From positions 124,001 to 188,000 of the forward strand of contig JAPPAV010000140.1 in assembly GCA_026705345.1 (NCBI GenBank): DNA of 64,000 bases, given 5' to 3'. The notes under the pieces are model-generated. The model saw only the letters and a program-made list of their open reading frames with translations, was not told where the DNA came from and ran no database searches. This document shows, in pieces, positions 56,587 through 64,000 of the stretch. Made by a program: the position numbers and the translations under genes. Each line of letters starts with the position of its first letter. Positions within the stretch are counted from its first letter, which is position 1. Source of the stretch: Gammaproteobacteria bacterium. Its GTDB lineage: Bacteria; Pseudomonadota; Gammaproteobacteria; Pseudomonadales; Azotimanducaceae.

Positions 56587-56640
56587 AAGACGCGACCGCT
56601 TCGCGGTGATCCCGAGAGTTCGCAAAGCGAATTCTCCCGG
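56587..56640. repeat. Double-hairpin intergenic repeat, family 2, copy 2
   Basis: Matches 18441-18490: first hairpin ACCGC-TTC-GCGGT within GACGCGACCGCTTCGCGGT, second GAGAGTTCGC-AAA-GCGAATTCTC (56614-56636) with one G-T pair. It lies in the 176-base gap upstream of the CoA-transferase gene, 65 bases before its ATG, so it would be in or near the 5' untranslated region. Confidence 0.7.
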
Positions 56641-56704
56641 CACCGGTTGTCTTTGCCGCAAGATACTATTAGCGCTTTCGTTCCTAGGGGATGCAACCCT
56701 GACC

Positions 56705-57883
56705 ATGGCCGGCACCCTGGATGGCATCCGCGTTCTCGACCTGACCACCATCTACTCCGGCCCCATCGCCGCTTCGATCCTCGGCGACCAGGGGGCGGAC
56801 GTCGTCAAGGTCGAGTCCCCCGACGGTGACTTCATGCGCCATGGGGGCGCGTCCGAACACAACGGCGTCGGCGGCGCATTCGCCATGATGAACCGCAACA
56901 AGCGTTCCATCGTCATCGACCTTAGCCTCGACGAAGGCCGGGGCGTGTTCGAGGTGCTCGTCGAATCCGCCGACGTGGTGATGGAGAACTACCGACCGGG
57001 CGTGATGGAGCGTTTGAAGATCGGGTACGAATCACTCAAACGCATCAATCCGCGACTCGTCTTCGCGTCCATCAACGGCGTCGGCCACACCGGGCCCTAT
57101 GCCAAGCGGCGGGTCTACGACGCCATCGTCCAGTCGATCTCCGGCATCGGGTCGCTGCAGGCTGACCCGGCGACCGAGCGACCTCTCCTCGTCAATTCGC
57201 TGATCTGCGACAAGATCACCTCGATGACCGCGGCACAGGCCATCGCATCCGCGCTAGTCGCCCGGGAGCGCACCGGCATCGGCCAGCGGGTGGACATCGC
57301 CATGCTGGACTCGGCGCTGTTCTTCCTGTGGCCGGACAACATGCTGAACTACACCTTCGCCGGCGACGAAAAACCGCACCAGGGCGGCCGCTCGCACGAG
57401 CGCATGGTTCACGAAACCCGTGACGGGTACATCTGCACGATGCCCGTACAGCGCCGGGAATGGGAAGGCGTGTTCAAGGCCCTGGATCTTCCCAACCTGT
57501 TCGAGGACGAGCGTTTCCGCACCCAGGCCGCCCTCGACTCGGGCCTCTTCCGGCGCACGTTGGACGAAGGCTACGCCAGCTTCGACACCGACGATCTCGC
57601 CCAGCGCCTGGAGCGCCACGAGGTGCCGTTTGCCATCATCAATCCCCGGGATGCCGTGATCGACGACCCCCAGGTCAAGGCCATGGATGCGCTGCTCGAG
57701 TTCGAACATCCCGTCGCCGGCCCCATGCGCCAGGCGAGGCCGCCCGCCCGGTTCGGCGACACCCCTTCGGAGATTTTCCGTTGTTCCCCGGAACTCGGCG
57801 AGCACACCCGCGAAGTGCTCCGGGAAGCGGGCCTCTCGGACGACGCGATTACCGACCTCCGGGCGCGGAAGATCGTGCGCTGA
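56705..57883 (+). CDS. Family III CoA-transferase (CaiB/BaiF type)
   Basis: 392 residues from ATG 56705. N-terminus GIRVLDLTTIYSGPIAASIL and GADVVKVESPDGD are hallmark CaiB/BaiF segments; the catalytic Asp is expected in YDAIVQSISGIGSLQ (about residue 140). KRSIVIDLSLDEGRG and ENYRPGVMERL are further motifs. The enzyme moves CoA between carboxylates; CaiB itself uses gamma-butyrobetaine, crotonobetaine and carnitine. Its position 1.7 kb downstream of a CaiD homologue favours that role, although this family has many other substrates. Separated from caiD by two minus-strand genes. Confidence 0.88.
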   Translation: MAGTLDGIRVLDLTTIYSGPIAASILGDQGADVVKVESPDGDFMRHGGASEHNGVGGAFAMMNRNKRSIVIDLSLDEGRGVFEVLVESADVVMENYRPGVMERLKIGYESLKRINPRLVFASINGVGHTGPYAKRRVYDAIVQSISGIGSLQADPATERPLLVNSLICDKITSMTAAQAIASALVARERTGIGQRVDIAMLDSALFFLWPDNMLNYTFAGDEKPHQGGRSHERMVHETRDGYICTMPVQRREWEGVFKALDLPNLFEDERFRTQAALDSGLFRRTLDEGYASFDTDDLAQRLERHEVPFAIINPRDAVIDDPQVKAMDALLEFEHPVAGPMRQARPPARFGDTPSEIFRCSPELGEHTREVLREAGLSDDAITDLRARKIVR

Positions 57884-57892
57884 AGGTTTCGG

Positions 57893-58222
57893 TCACGCCG
57901 CTGGCGTCTTCGAGAAACCCTGCAAGACGACGACGCCAGCGATGATCAAGACCATGCCGACCACGGCCGGCAGATCCGGGATTTCCTTGTAGTGGACCGC
58001 GCCAATCACCGCGATCAGAAAGATCCCCATTCCGGCCCAGATCGCGTAGGTGATCCCGACGGGCAGACTGCGCAAAACCAGGGTCAGCAAGTAGAAGGAG
58101 ATGGCGTAGCCGACCACGACAATGACGCTCGGCACCGGCTTGGTGAATTCCGCCGACGCCTTCAGGGCGGTGGTGGCGACCACCTCCGATACGATCGCGA
58201 AAGCAAGAAACACATAGGGCAT
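57893..58222 (-). CDS. Small multidrug resistance (SMR) family transporter
   Basis: 109 residues, four membrane helices, standard SMR length. The essential membrane Glu is in FLAFAIVSEVVATTALK (residue 13), and VGITYAIWAGMGIFLIAVIG plus VVGMVLIIAGVVVLQG are the family signature helices. SMR pumps such as EmrE exchange protons for quaternary ammonium compounds, and some members move betaine and choline. Next to a carnitine/betaine cluster, an export or osmolyte role is an attractive alternative to drug resistance. It lies 39 bases downstream of a membrane-protein gene on the same strand. Confidence 0.92.
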   Translation of the reverse strand: MPYVFLAFAIVSEVVATTALKASAEFTKPVPSVIVVVGYAISFYLLTLVLRSLPVGITYAIWAGMGIFLIAVIGAVHYKEIPDLPAVVGMVLIIAGVVVLQGFSKTPAA

Positions 58223-58261
58223 GGTCGTCCTCCGGGCATGCGAGTTAGACAGGTGTCCGGA

Positions 58262-59128
58262 TCATGGGGAATCCGGGTCAAGGTCCTTCAACATCGCGAG
58301 GAGCACGGCGACAAACAGGGGCGTCGTGAGGGTGGCCCCGGCGGCGTTGATCAGAACCACAGTCACACGTACGCCGAACCCGCCGTCCGTGGCCGCGATG
58401 AGCATCATGCCGGCAGCCCCCGCCAAGGACGCTACCGCGAAAACAATGAAACCCGCCACCGAAAGGACAACGACCACTCGCCACCAATTGCCCCGAACCA
58501 AACGCCAACTCCTTGTCAGGGCCGGCACGGCATCGAGATCCTCGATGGCTACCAGCGGCAGCGCGAGGCACCAGTAGACGAACAGGACGACCAGCGGAAT
58601 GGCGGCGACGAGCATGAATGCCATGCCGACTAGGCCGGCGATCAGGCTGACGAGGCCAGGCTCCACAGCGACGAGAAACAGATAGACAACCGCCCCGGCC
58701 AGCAGCAACGCGGTCCCGACAATCAACGCGAACGTTGCAGCGTAGGCCAGCAGGCAGCCAACCAGCGGCAAAACCCGGTGCCGAGCCCGAGCGAGCGCAG
58801 TCTGCCAACGCAGCGTCTTGGCTTTCGCGACGGCATCCATCTGCATCATCACGCCGAGACACAGGAACATGCCGATCGGCCACGTGACGGCAAACCGGAC
58901 GGCCAGATCGCCGAGCGCCCCCAACGTCCTGCCCCGCTCGGCAACCGTGTTCGTCAAGACGCCGCTCGATAGCAGAACCTCCACCAAGTTGGGGTAGAAG
59001 TACGGGAGGCTCCGCACCAAGGCCGAGGCGAACGAGAGCAGGACAACCGAACCGAACGCTGCCTTGAAGAGCGTGATCCCCTGGTCGAGGACGACGCCAA
59101 CCTCGTGACCGGCATTCTGCGGGACCAT
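58262..59128 (-). CDS. Multi-pass membrane protein, GPDP-membrane-domain-like
   Basis: 288 residues with about six hydrophobic helices. TLFKAAFGSVVLLSFASALV begins the protein, a loop with RHRVLPLVGCLLAYAATFAL follows, then LPLVAIEDLDAVPALTRSWR-LVRGNWWRV. The motif of an acidic residue, A-L-x-R-S-W-x-L-x-x-G-x-W near the second half is shared with BPSS1780-type and glycerophosphodiesterase membrane-domain proteins of unknown function. No catalytic residues. Likely in the same transcript as the SMR gene. Confidence 0.7.
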   Translation of the reverse strand: MVPQNAGHEVGVVLDQGITLFKAAFGSVVLLSFASALVRSLPYFYPNLVEVLLSSGVLTNTVAERGRTLGALGDLAVRFAVTWPIGMFLCLGVMMQMDAVAKAKTLRWQTALARARHRVLPLVGCLLAYAATFALIVGTALLLAGAVVYLFLVAVEPGLVSLIAGLVGMAFMLVAAIPLVVLFVYWCLALPLVAIEDLDAVPALTRSWRLVRGNWWRVVVVLSVAGFIVFAVASLAGAAGMMLIAATDGGFGVRVTVVLINAAGATLTTPLFVAVLLAMLKDLDPDSP

Positions 59129-59194
59129 CAGCGGATCTCCTTTGCAGGCCGCGAGTGTACGCGGGTTGCCATGGCGGGGAGACTCGTCCCCTCT

Positions 59195-59653
59195 TCACAT
59201 GGGCAACGCCCGAGAATGCTTGATCTCCCCCAGGCTGAAGCTCGACTCGACGTGCCGGACGCCGGGGTAGGTGAGGATTTCCTGCATCACCAGTTCGGAG
59301 AAGTGATCGATGTCCCGGGCGAGCACCTTCATGATGTAGTCGTGCCCGCCACTCATGGCGTGACACTCGACGACGTGGGGCTCCGCCGCAACCCGGGCGT
59401 GGAAGTCGTCCGCACGGTCGGCCGGTTGCTTGTCCATGTCGACCAGCACGAAGGCCGTGACCGTGAATCCGAGCGTTCGCCGGTCGACCTCCGCCGAATA
59501 TCGGGTGATGACCCCGTCGCGCTCGAGTTTCTTCACCCGTCGAAAGCACGGCGATTCCGACAACCCGACCCGCTCCGCCAATTCGACGTTCGACATGCGG
59601 CCGTTATCCTGGAGCAGCGCCAGGATCCGCCGCTCGATTCGATCCAATGCCAT
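59195..59653 (-). CDS. Lrp/AsnC-family transcriptional regulator
   Basis: 152 residues from ATG 59653, giving MALDRIERRILALLQDNGRM; a longer frame adds 26 residues with no similarity. N-terminal winged helix-turn-helix (NVELAERVGLSESPCFRRVK, residues 22-41) and a C-terminal RAM/AsnC ligand-binding domain (GGHDYIMKVLARDIDHFSEL). Members sense amino acids. It is divergent from hpd across 136 bases with a perfect palindrome near its own start, so it likely controls itself and the aromatic-amino-acid gene hpd. Confidence 0.92.
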   Translation of the reverse strand: MALDRIERRILALLQDNGRMSNVELAERVGLSESPCFRRVKKLERDGVITRYSAEVDRRTLGFTVTAFVLVDMDKQPADRADDFHARVAAEPHVVECHAMSGGHDYIMKVLARDIDHFSELVMQEILTYPGVRHVESSFSLGEIKHSRALPM

Positions 59654-59665
59654 AAGCAGAAGCCG

Positions 59666-59687
59666 CCCTAATTCGTATCGATTAGGG
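59666..59687. promoter_or_regulatory. Palindromic operator between the Lrp-type regulator and hpd
   Basis: CCCTAAT-TCGTATCG-ATTAGGG, exact 7-bp arms with an 8-base centre, 13 bases upstream of the regulator ATG. Lrp/AsnC proteins bind palindromes of about 15 bases with an AT-rich centre, so this is a good candidate for autoregulation and control of the divergent hpd gene. TATTAT at 59690-59695 could be a -10 element for hpd. Confidence 0.55.
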
Positions 59688-59789
59688 AATATTATGCTCA
59701 CTCTGTGACAACGAGGGGCGAAAAAGGTCAAATCTTTCCGTCACTGCGGCATAGACTCGGAACCGATCTGCCCAGTTTAAGGAGTACGC

Positions 59790-60863
59790 ATGGCGCCCAA
59801 CGACAACCCCATGGGGCTCGACGGCTTCGAGTTCGTCGAGTTCGCCGCCACCAAGCGTGGGGTCCTGGAGCCCGTCTTCCAGACCCTCGGGTTTCAGCAC
59901 GTCGCCGACCACCGCTCGAAGGCGGTCCAACTGTGGCGCCAGAACGACGTCAACTTCGTCATCAACTACGAACCCAAGAGCTACGCGTGGTACCTTGCCG
60001 AGGAGCACGGCCCGTGCGCGACGGGCCTCGCGTTCCGCGTGACCGACGCCCACCAGGCGTACGGTCGTGCGCTCGCGCTCGGTGCCGAGCCGGTCGACAT
60101 CCCCACGGGCCCGATGGAACTGCGCCTGCCGGCGATCCGCGGCATCGGCGGGGCACCGCTCTACCTCATCGACCGCTACCAGGAAGGCAGCAGCATCTAC
60201 GACATCGACTTCGAGTTCGTCGACGGCATCGATCCTCGACCGGCGGGCCACGGCCTCAAGGTCATTGACCATCTGACGCACAACGTCTATCGCGGACGGC
60301 TCGGCCATTGGGCGGGCTACTACGAGCGGTTGTTCAATTTCCGGGAGATCCGCTACTTCGACATCAAGGGCAAGCACAGCGGGCTCATCTCACGCGCCTT
60401 GACTGCACCCGACGACAAGATCCGCATCCCGTTGAACGAGGAGCCGCCCGGCGGCAGCGGGCAGATCGAGGCGTATCTCATGGAGTACAACGGCGAGGGC
60501 ATCCAGCACATCGCGTTCTCCTGCGACGATCTCATGGCTACCTGCGACAGCCTGGTCGCGGCCGGTATGCGGTTCACGGAGCCGCCGCCTCCCACCTACT
60601 ACGACATGCTCGAAGAACGCCTCCCGAGTCACGGCGAACCCGTCGACGAACTGGCGAGACGCGGCATCCTGGTCGACGGCGACACGTCCGGCGATGAACC
60701 AAGCCTGCTGCTACAGATCTTCTCCGAGGAATTGATCGGCCCCATATTCTTCGAGTTCATCGAGCGCAAGCGCAACGATGGCTTCGGCGAGGGCAACTTC
60801 CAGGCGCTCTTCGAGTCGATGGAACGCGAGGCGACACTGAAAGCCGCCGGGAACGCCGCGTGA
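59790..60863 (+). CDS. hpd: 4-hydroxyphenylpyruvate dioxygenase
   Basis: 357 residues; AAGGAG lies seven bases before ATG 59790. The enzyme converts 4-hydroxyphenylpyruvate to homogentisate in tyrosine breakdown. The two VOC half-domains are visible. Iron ligands are seen as IDHLTHNV (His, about residue 158), IQHIAF (His, about 241) and [21 protein letters not shown] (Glu, about 322), the last also being the family C-terminal signature. Length is standard. The stop overlaps the start of the next VOC gene by four bases (GTGA). No homogentisate dioxygenase follows in the window. Confidence 0.95.
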   Translation: MAPNDNPMGLDGFEFVEFAATKRGVLEPVFQTLGFQHVADHRSKAVQLWRQNDVNFVINYEPKSYAWYLAEEHGPCATGLAFRVTDAHQAYGRALALGAEPVDIPTGPMELRLPAIRGIGGAPLYLIDRYQEGSSIYDIDFEFVDGIDPRPAGHGLKVIDHLTHNVYRGRLGHWAGYYERLFNFREIRYFDIKGKHSGLISRALTAPDDKIRIPLNEEPPGGSGQIEAYLMEYNGEGIQHIAFSCDDLMATCDSLVAAGMRFTEPPPPTYYDMLEERLPSHGEPVDELARRGILVDGDTSGDEPSLLLQIFSEELIGPIFFEFIERKRNDGFGEGNFQALFESMEREATLKAAGNAA

Positions 60864-61390
60864 ACATACGTCGCATCCACCACGTCGCCTATCGCTGCAA
60901 CGACGCGATGGAAACCGTCGACTTCTACCGTGACATGCTCGGGATGAAGTTCCAGCTTGCCTTCGCCGAGAACGAGGTCCCGTCGACCGGCGCACCGGAC
61001 CCCTACATGCATGTCTTCCTCGACGCGGGCATGGGCAACGTATTGGCGTTCTTCGAACTGCCGAACTCGCCGCCGATGGGCAAGGACCCGAATACCCCCG
61101 CCTGGGTGCAGCACATCGCCTTCGAGGTCGACAGCCGGGATGAACTCCTCGCCGCCAAGGGCCGGCTCGAAGCGTCGGGTCTTGAGGTATTGGGTCCCGT
61201 CGACCACGGCATCTTCGACTCCATCTACTTCCTGGACCCCAACGGCCACCGCCTGGAACTGGCCTGCAACAAAGGCGGCCAGGAAGCACGGGACCGCGCC
61301 CACGCCGTCGCCGAGGAAATGCTCGACGAGTGGACCCGCACCAAACGCGCACCTCGACACGCCGCCTGGTTGCACGAGGACAATCCGTAG
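60860..61390 (+). CDS. VOC-superfamily (glyoxalase/dioxygenase-like) protein
   Basis: 176 residues from GTG 60860, overlapping the hpd stop. [20 protein letters not shown] holds the first metal His of the VOC fold, [14 protein letters not shown] the second, and [15 protein letters not shown] the late Glu, so a metal site of H-H-E type is likely. [20 protein letters not shown] lies between. It is too short for a two-domain extradiol dioxygenase and has the size of glyoxalase I-like or methylmalonyl-CoA-epimerase-like members. Coupled to hpd, it probably takes part in aromatic catabolism, exact step unknown. Its TAG stop lies in an intergenic repeat. Confidence 0.85.
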   Translation: MNIRRIHHVAYRCNDAMETVDFYRDMLGMKFQLAFAENEVPSTGAPDPYMHVFLDAGMGNVLAFFELPNSPPMGKDPNTPAWVQHIAFEVDSRDELLAAKGRLEASGLEVLGPVDHGIFDSIYFLDPNGHRLELACNKGGQEARDRAHAVAEEMLDEWTRTKRAPRHAAWLHEDNP

Positions 61391-61545
61391 GGGACGGGCG
61401 TGTCCCGCCCGGGTTGGCGAACCGACCCAGTGCGGGCGACCACAAGGGTCGCCCCTACGATGCAGGCCGGCGCCGGGGCAGCCCGTAGGGGACGGGCTTG
61501 TCCCGTCTTGGCGCGCCCGAACGGGCGCGATCGCGTCGCCCCACG
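61386..61545. repeat. GTAGGGG-type intergenic repeat cluster, four units
   Basis: Unit 1 (61386-61410) CGTAGGGGACGGGCGTGTCC plus CGCCC, forward; its TAG is the stop of the VOC gene (61388-61390). Unit 2 (61434-61459) GGGCGACCACAAGGGTCGCC plus CCTACG, reverse, of the type seen at 38957 and 44743. Unit 3 (61484-61507) CGTAGGGGACGGG-CTTGT-CCCGTC, forward. Unit 4 (61511-61545) is a diverged relative of 55058-55094. Together they occupy most of the 232-base gap before the amidohydrolase gene. Confidence 0.85.
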
Positions 61546-61622
61546 AGTTCCCGCCGGTTCATGGCCCCGTTTCGTCATGTATGATGGAAGGTTGCGGCAA
61601 TTCGAAGAGGGGATACGAATCC

Positions 61623-63317
61623 ATGGCGCACTCACTGATCATTTCCGGAGGCACCGTCATCGACGGCAGCGGCGCAGAAGCGCAACGAGCCGACGTCGCT
61701 GTCGACGACGGCCGCATCAGCCGAATCGGCGACCTCGACGGCGTCGAAGCCGGACGAACCATCGATGCCTCCGGCAAGCTCGTCACGCCGGGTTTCGTGG
61801 ATCTGCACACCCACTTGGACGCCCAGATCGGCTGGGACCCGGAAATGCGCCCGAGTTCCTACCACGGCGTGACCACGGCGCTCATTGGCAACTGCGGAGT
61901 GACCTTCGCGCCGTGCAGCGAGGACAACCAACGCTATCTCGCCGAACTGATGGAGGCCGTGGAGGACATCGCGGCGAACGCCATCATCGACGGCCTGCCC
62001 TGGAACTGGACCACCTTCGGCGAGTACCTCGACTGCGTTCAGTCCTTGAGACCCGCGCTCAACGTCGTCGGGATGTGCGGCCACTCCGCCATCCGCTTCG
62101 AGGCCATGGGCGACAAGAGCTGCGACGAAGGCGTGCAGGCGGACGATCGCGAATTGCAGCGCATCGTCGATCTCGTCAAGGAGTCTGTCGAAGGCGGCGC
62201 AGCGGGATTCTCGACCTCGCGCTTCCTAGGCCACCGGGTTCCCGATGGCCGTTTGACTCCCGGAACGTGGGCCGACCCGAGGGAGACCCGGGCCATCCAG
62301 GAGGCTGTCGTCGAAGCCGGCGGCCGCGGCGGCATGTTCCAGGTCGCTCCCGACATGCGGACACGTTACGAAGTCGAGAAACAGATGTTCGAGACGGGTG
62401 CCGAACTCGGCTGCCAAGTGCTGTTTTCCGGCGGCACGGGACCCGAAGGCGACGGCGGCGTAGCGCGTTGGCAAGAGTTCCTCGGCCGCAACAACGAGAA
62501 CGGACGACGCATCACGTCCATCTGCCACACCCGTCCAAGCGGCTCGTTCTTCGGTCTCGCCCAGCAGGCGTTCCTGCGCACGCCGGCGTGGCGCGAACTG
62601 ATGAAGCTGCCGACGATCGAGGACCGGGTCGCCGCCCTCAAGGATCCCGCGACCCGCGAGAAGCTGTCGACCCAAGCCAAGGAGGCCGGCGGCTTCGGCC
62701 CGGTTGCCCGCAGGTTGCACCCCATGGGGATGGGCGAGTTCCCGGATTTCGACCTCGACGACAACAACAGTCTGCAGAAGCTCGCCGACGACGCCGGCAA
62801 GGATCCGGTGGACGTCTACGTCGAACGCCTGATCGCCTCCGAGGGTCGGGAACTATGGAACCTCTGGGCCTTCGGCGGCGCGCTTCAGAACCAGTGGAAC
62901 TACATGCGCCTGCCTCACGTCGTGCCGATGCTCGGCGACGCCGGCGCCCACGTCGGCCAGTTCACCGACGCCGACTCGCCGACATTCCTGTTGGGCGAAT
63001 TGACCCGCGACCGCGGCGTCTACACGCTGCCGGAAGCCGTGCACCGAATCTCCGGCAAGTCCGCCGAGGTGCTGGGCCTCAAGGAACGCGGCGAGCTACG
63101 CGAAGGCTGGCACGCCGACATCAACGTCATCGACTACGAGAACCTGTGCTCCCGCCATCCGGAATACGTCCGGGACTTTCCGCACAACGGCGGACGCCTA
63201 GTGGTGAGGAGCCGGGGTTACGACGCGACGTTGGTCGCCGGCCAAGTCGTGATCGAGGACGGCGAGTACACGGGCAACCGCCCGGGGACCGTGATCCGGG
63301 AATTCATCCGGGGATAG
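61623..63317 (+). CDS. N-acyl-D-amino-acid deacylase-type amidohydrolase
   Basis: 564 residues from ATG 61623. TPGFVDLHTHLDAQIGWDPE carries the first metal histidines (HTH, then D), typical of the D-aminoacylase/dihydroorotase-like group; GVTTALIGNCGVTFAPC follows, and the catalytic Asp is expected in LGDAGAHVGQFTDADSPTFL. LREGWHADINVIDYENL is the C-terminal composite-domain signature. No signal peptide is present, so it is cytoplasmic. It could hydrolyse N-acyl D-amino acids or cyclic amides. It follows hpd and the VOC gene but is separated by repeats, so co-transcription is uncertain. Confidence 0.88.
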   Translation: MAHSLIISGGTVIDGSGAEAQRADVAVDDGRISRIGDLDGVEAGRTIDASGKLVTPGFVDLHTHLDAQIGWDPEMRPSSYHGVTTALIGNCGVTFAPCSEDNQRYLAELMEAVEDIAANAIIDGLPWNWTTFGEYLDCVQSLRPALNVVGMCGHSAIRFEAMGDKSCDEGVQADDRELQRIVDLVKESVEGGAAGFSTSRFLGHRVPDGRLTPGTWADPRETRAIQEAVVEAGGRGGMFQVAPDMRTRYEVEKQMFETGAELGCQVLFSGGTGPEGDGGVARWQEFLGRNNENGRRITSICHTRPSGSFFGLAQQAFLRTPAWRELMKLPTIEDRVAALKDPATREKLSTQAKEAGGFGPVARRLHPMGMGEFPDFDLDDNNSLQKLADDAGKDPVDVYVERLIASEGRELWNLWAFGGALQNQWNYMRLPHVVPMLGDAGAHVGQFTDADSPTFLLGELTRDRGVYTLPEAVHRISGKSAEVLGLKERGELREGWHADINVIDYENLCSRHPEYVRDFPHNGGRLVVRSRGYDATLVAGQVVIEDGEYTGNRPGTVIREFIRG

Positions 63318-63356
63318 CACACCCGACCGCCGACCCGGCGGTCCAGACACTGGGTG

Positions 63357-63381
63357 GCGCAACGAACTTCGTTCGTTGCGC
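63357..63381. terminator. Perfect 10-bp hairpin after the amidohydrolase
   Basis: GCGCAACGAA-CTTCG-TTCGTTGCGC, 40 bases after the stop, preceded by a smaller CCGCC/GGCGG hairpin. No T-run follows on the plus strand, so it is a possible Rho-assisted terminator or a transcript-end stabiliser. The rest of the 208-base gap shows nothing else clear. Confidence 0.45.
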
Positions 63382-63525
63382 ACTCGTGCGCCTGTAGCAG
63401 CATTCTTCGACCGAACTCGGAGACATCGCAAGAAAACCTCCCATTTTCCCTAATCTTGGGGACGCGCGGGACTGGTGCGATTGGCCAAATAGGCCTCGTC
63501 AGCATTCGACGGGGAGGAATCGCCC

Positions 63526-64000
63526 ATGTCTTTTCTAGCTCGCGCGGCCGCGATCGGCGTTTTGCTGGTGTTCGGCCTCTGGCTCGCAGTCCAACTGGTA
63601 CCGCGGACACCCGTGGAGGAGGAGCAGTCGGTCGAGAAAGACCGCTTGGCGGTCGAGGAGGCGCTCGCCCAGATTGAGAATGAGAGCAGGAACATCGACG
63701 CTCGGGAGCAACCCTCGCACCGGGCACCGACGCAATTGGCCAAGGCCCCTCCCGGTTTCGAACCCGCACCGTTGACGGATCATCCGGCGACGCCGCCCGA
63801 AGGGTACCGCTTCGTGACGCATCACGACGTCAGGCGCGGTCCGATGACGGAGGCAGATGTCGACCGGAGTCGAGCTGATCCGACGCCGGGTTGGATGTCC
63901 TCGTCCCCACTGGCGAAGGTCACCGGCCGGAATTGGACGTTCGGTTGGATCAAGCTTGCCGACGGGAGCACTCTGGAGGAACTTGAGGCGGCATTGACCG
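63526..64000 (+). CDS. Membrane-anchored protein of unknown function, 5' part
   Basis: The frame runs from ATG 63526 (GGGGAGG at 63511-63517 upstream) to the end of the window without a stop, giving 158 residues so far. Residues 3-24 are a single hydrophobic helix (FLARAAAIGVLLVFGLWLAV), a signal anchor or signal peptide. A Glu-rich stretch (VEEEQSVEKDRLAVEEALAQ), possibly coiled-coil, and a Pro-rich segment follow, then PPEGYRFVTHHDVRRGPMTE and NWTFGWIKLADGSTLEELEA. No family was recognised. The visible part looks like an envelope protein with an extracytoplasmic domain. Confidence 0.75.
   Translation, partial: MSFLARAAAIGVLLVFGLWLAVQLVPRTPVEEEQSVEKDRLAVEEALAQIENESRNIDAREQPSHRAPTQLAKAPPGFEPAPLTDHPATPPEGYRFVTHHDVRRGPMTEADVDRSRADPTPGWMSSSPLAKVTGRNWTFGWIKLADGSTLEELEAALT

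Noticed and set aside
1-64000. Prophage, integrative element or biosynthetic gene cluster
   Set aside because: No integrase, structural phage gene, transposase, tRNA-flanked boundary, PKS or NRPS was found; only small repeats and one decayed spot suggest mobile DNA.

Overview
This is a GC-rich, gene-dense bacterial chromosome segment. The gene repertoire best fits a gammaproteobacterium, probably marine or host-associated. Pointers are a TonB-dependent receptor with a TonB-box-like start, an Omp85-family outer-membrane protein, PEP carboxylase, heterotetrameric sarcosine oxidase, cytochrome-c nitric oxide reductase, a GlxA/GbdR-type AraC regulator, and several phytanoyl-CoA-dioxygenase-like, sulfotransferase and sulfatase genes. 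I found no rRNA, tRNA, CRISPR array, integrase or insertion sequence. The genus cannot be told from the sequence.

Layout. 0-5.7 kb: tail of a methionine-lyase-family gene, then three translationally coupled genes in which two large paralogous secreted proteins flank a DUF3142-like protein. 5.7-16.7 kb: housekeeping and mixed genes (phosphodiesterase, secreted amidohydrolase with a CIA30-like tail, retropepsin-like protein, enoyl-CoA hydratase, Omp85 protein, ppc, recQ, a nucleotidyltransferase/CopG-like pair). 16.8-18.4 kb: a Baeyer-Villiger monooxygenase. 18.5-24.3 kb: soxBDAG, divergent from an HD-domain protein. 24.3-25.1 kb: decayed HepT-like and Rpn-like remnants. 25.2-33.6 kb: a one-carbon operon (GcvT-like demethylase, MTHFR-like protein, formate-THF ligase, Fe/2OG oxygenase, dimethylglycine dehydrogenase) behind a GbdR-like regulator. 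33.9-38.9 kb: TonB receptor and a TPR-sulfotransferase. 39-41.8 kb: norCB with two accessory genes. 42-49 kb: sulfatase, enolase-superfamily enzyme, two Fe/2OG oxygenases, a repetitive secreted protein. 49-58.2 kb: a carnitine / gamma-butyrobetaine cluster (BKACE, carnitine dehydrogenase, acyl-CoA dehydrogenase, NDP-forming CoA ligase, CaiD, CaiB-type CoA-transferase, SMR pump). 59-64 kb: Lrp regulator, hpd, a VOC protein, a D-aminoacylase-type amidohydrolase, and an unfinished membrane-anchored gene.

How the genes fit together. Three blocks make one inferred route. Gamma-butyrobetaine or crotonobetaine is activated, oxidised and hydrated to carnitine (CoA-transferase or ligase, acyl-CoA dehydrogenase, CaiD). 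Carnitine is oxidised and cleaved to betainyl-CoA (LcdH, BKACE). Betaine-derived dimethylglycine and sarcosine are demethylated (DMGDH, SoxBDAG) with the methyl groups collected on tetrahydrofolate (Fhs, MTHFR-like, GcvT-like). The known enzymes for two steps, betainyl-CoA thioesterase and glycine betaine demethylase, are not in the window. An ADP-forming-type CoA ligase, an HD protein with a diiron-oxygenase-like ligand pattern and an Fe/2OG oxygenase sit where such functions would be expected.

Small-scale features: two families of short hairpin repeats lie between genes, and four copies of one family carry the TAG stop codon of the adjacent gene in their conserved CGTAGGGG end. Tightly packed gene pairs often use a GTGA stop/start overlap.
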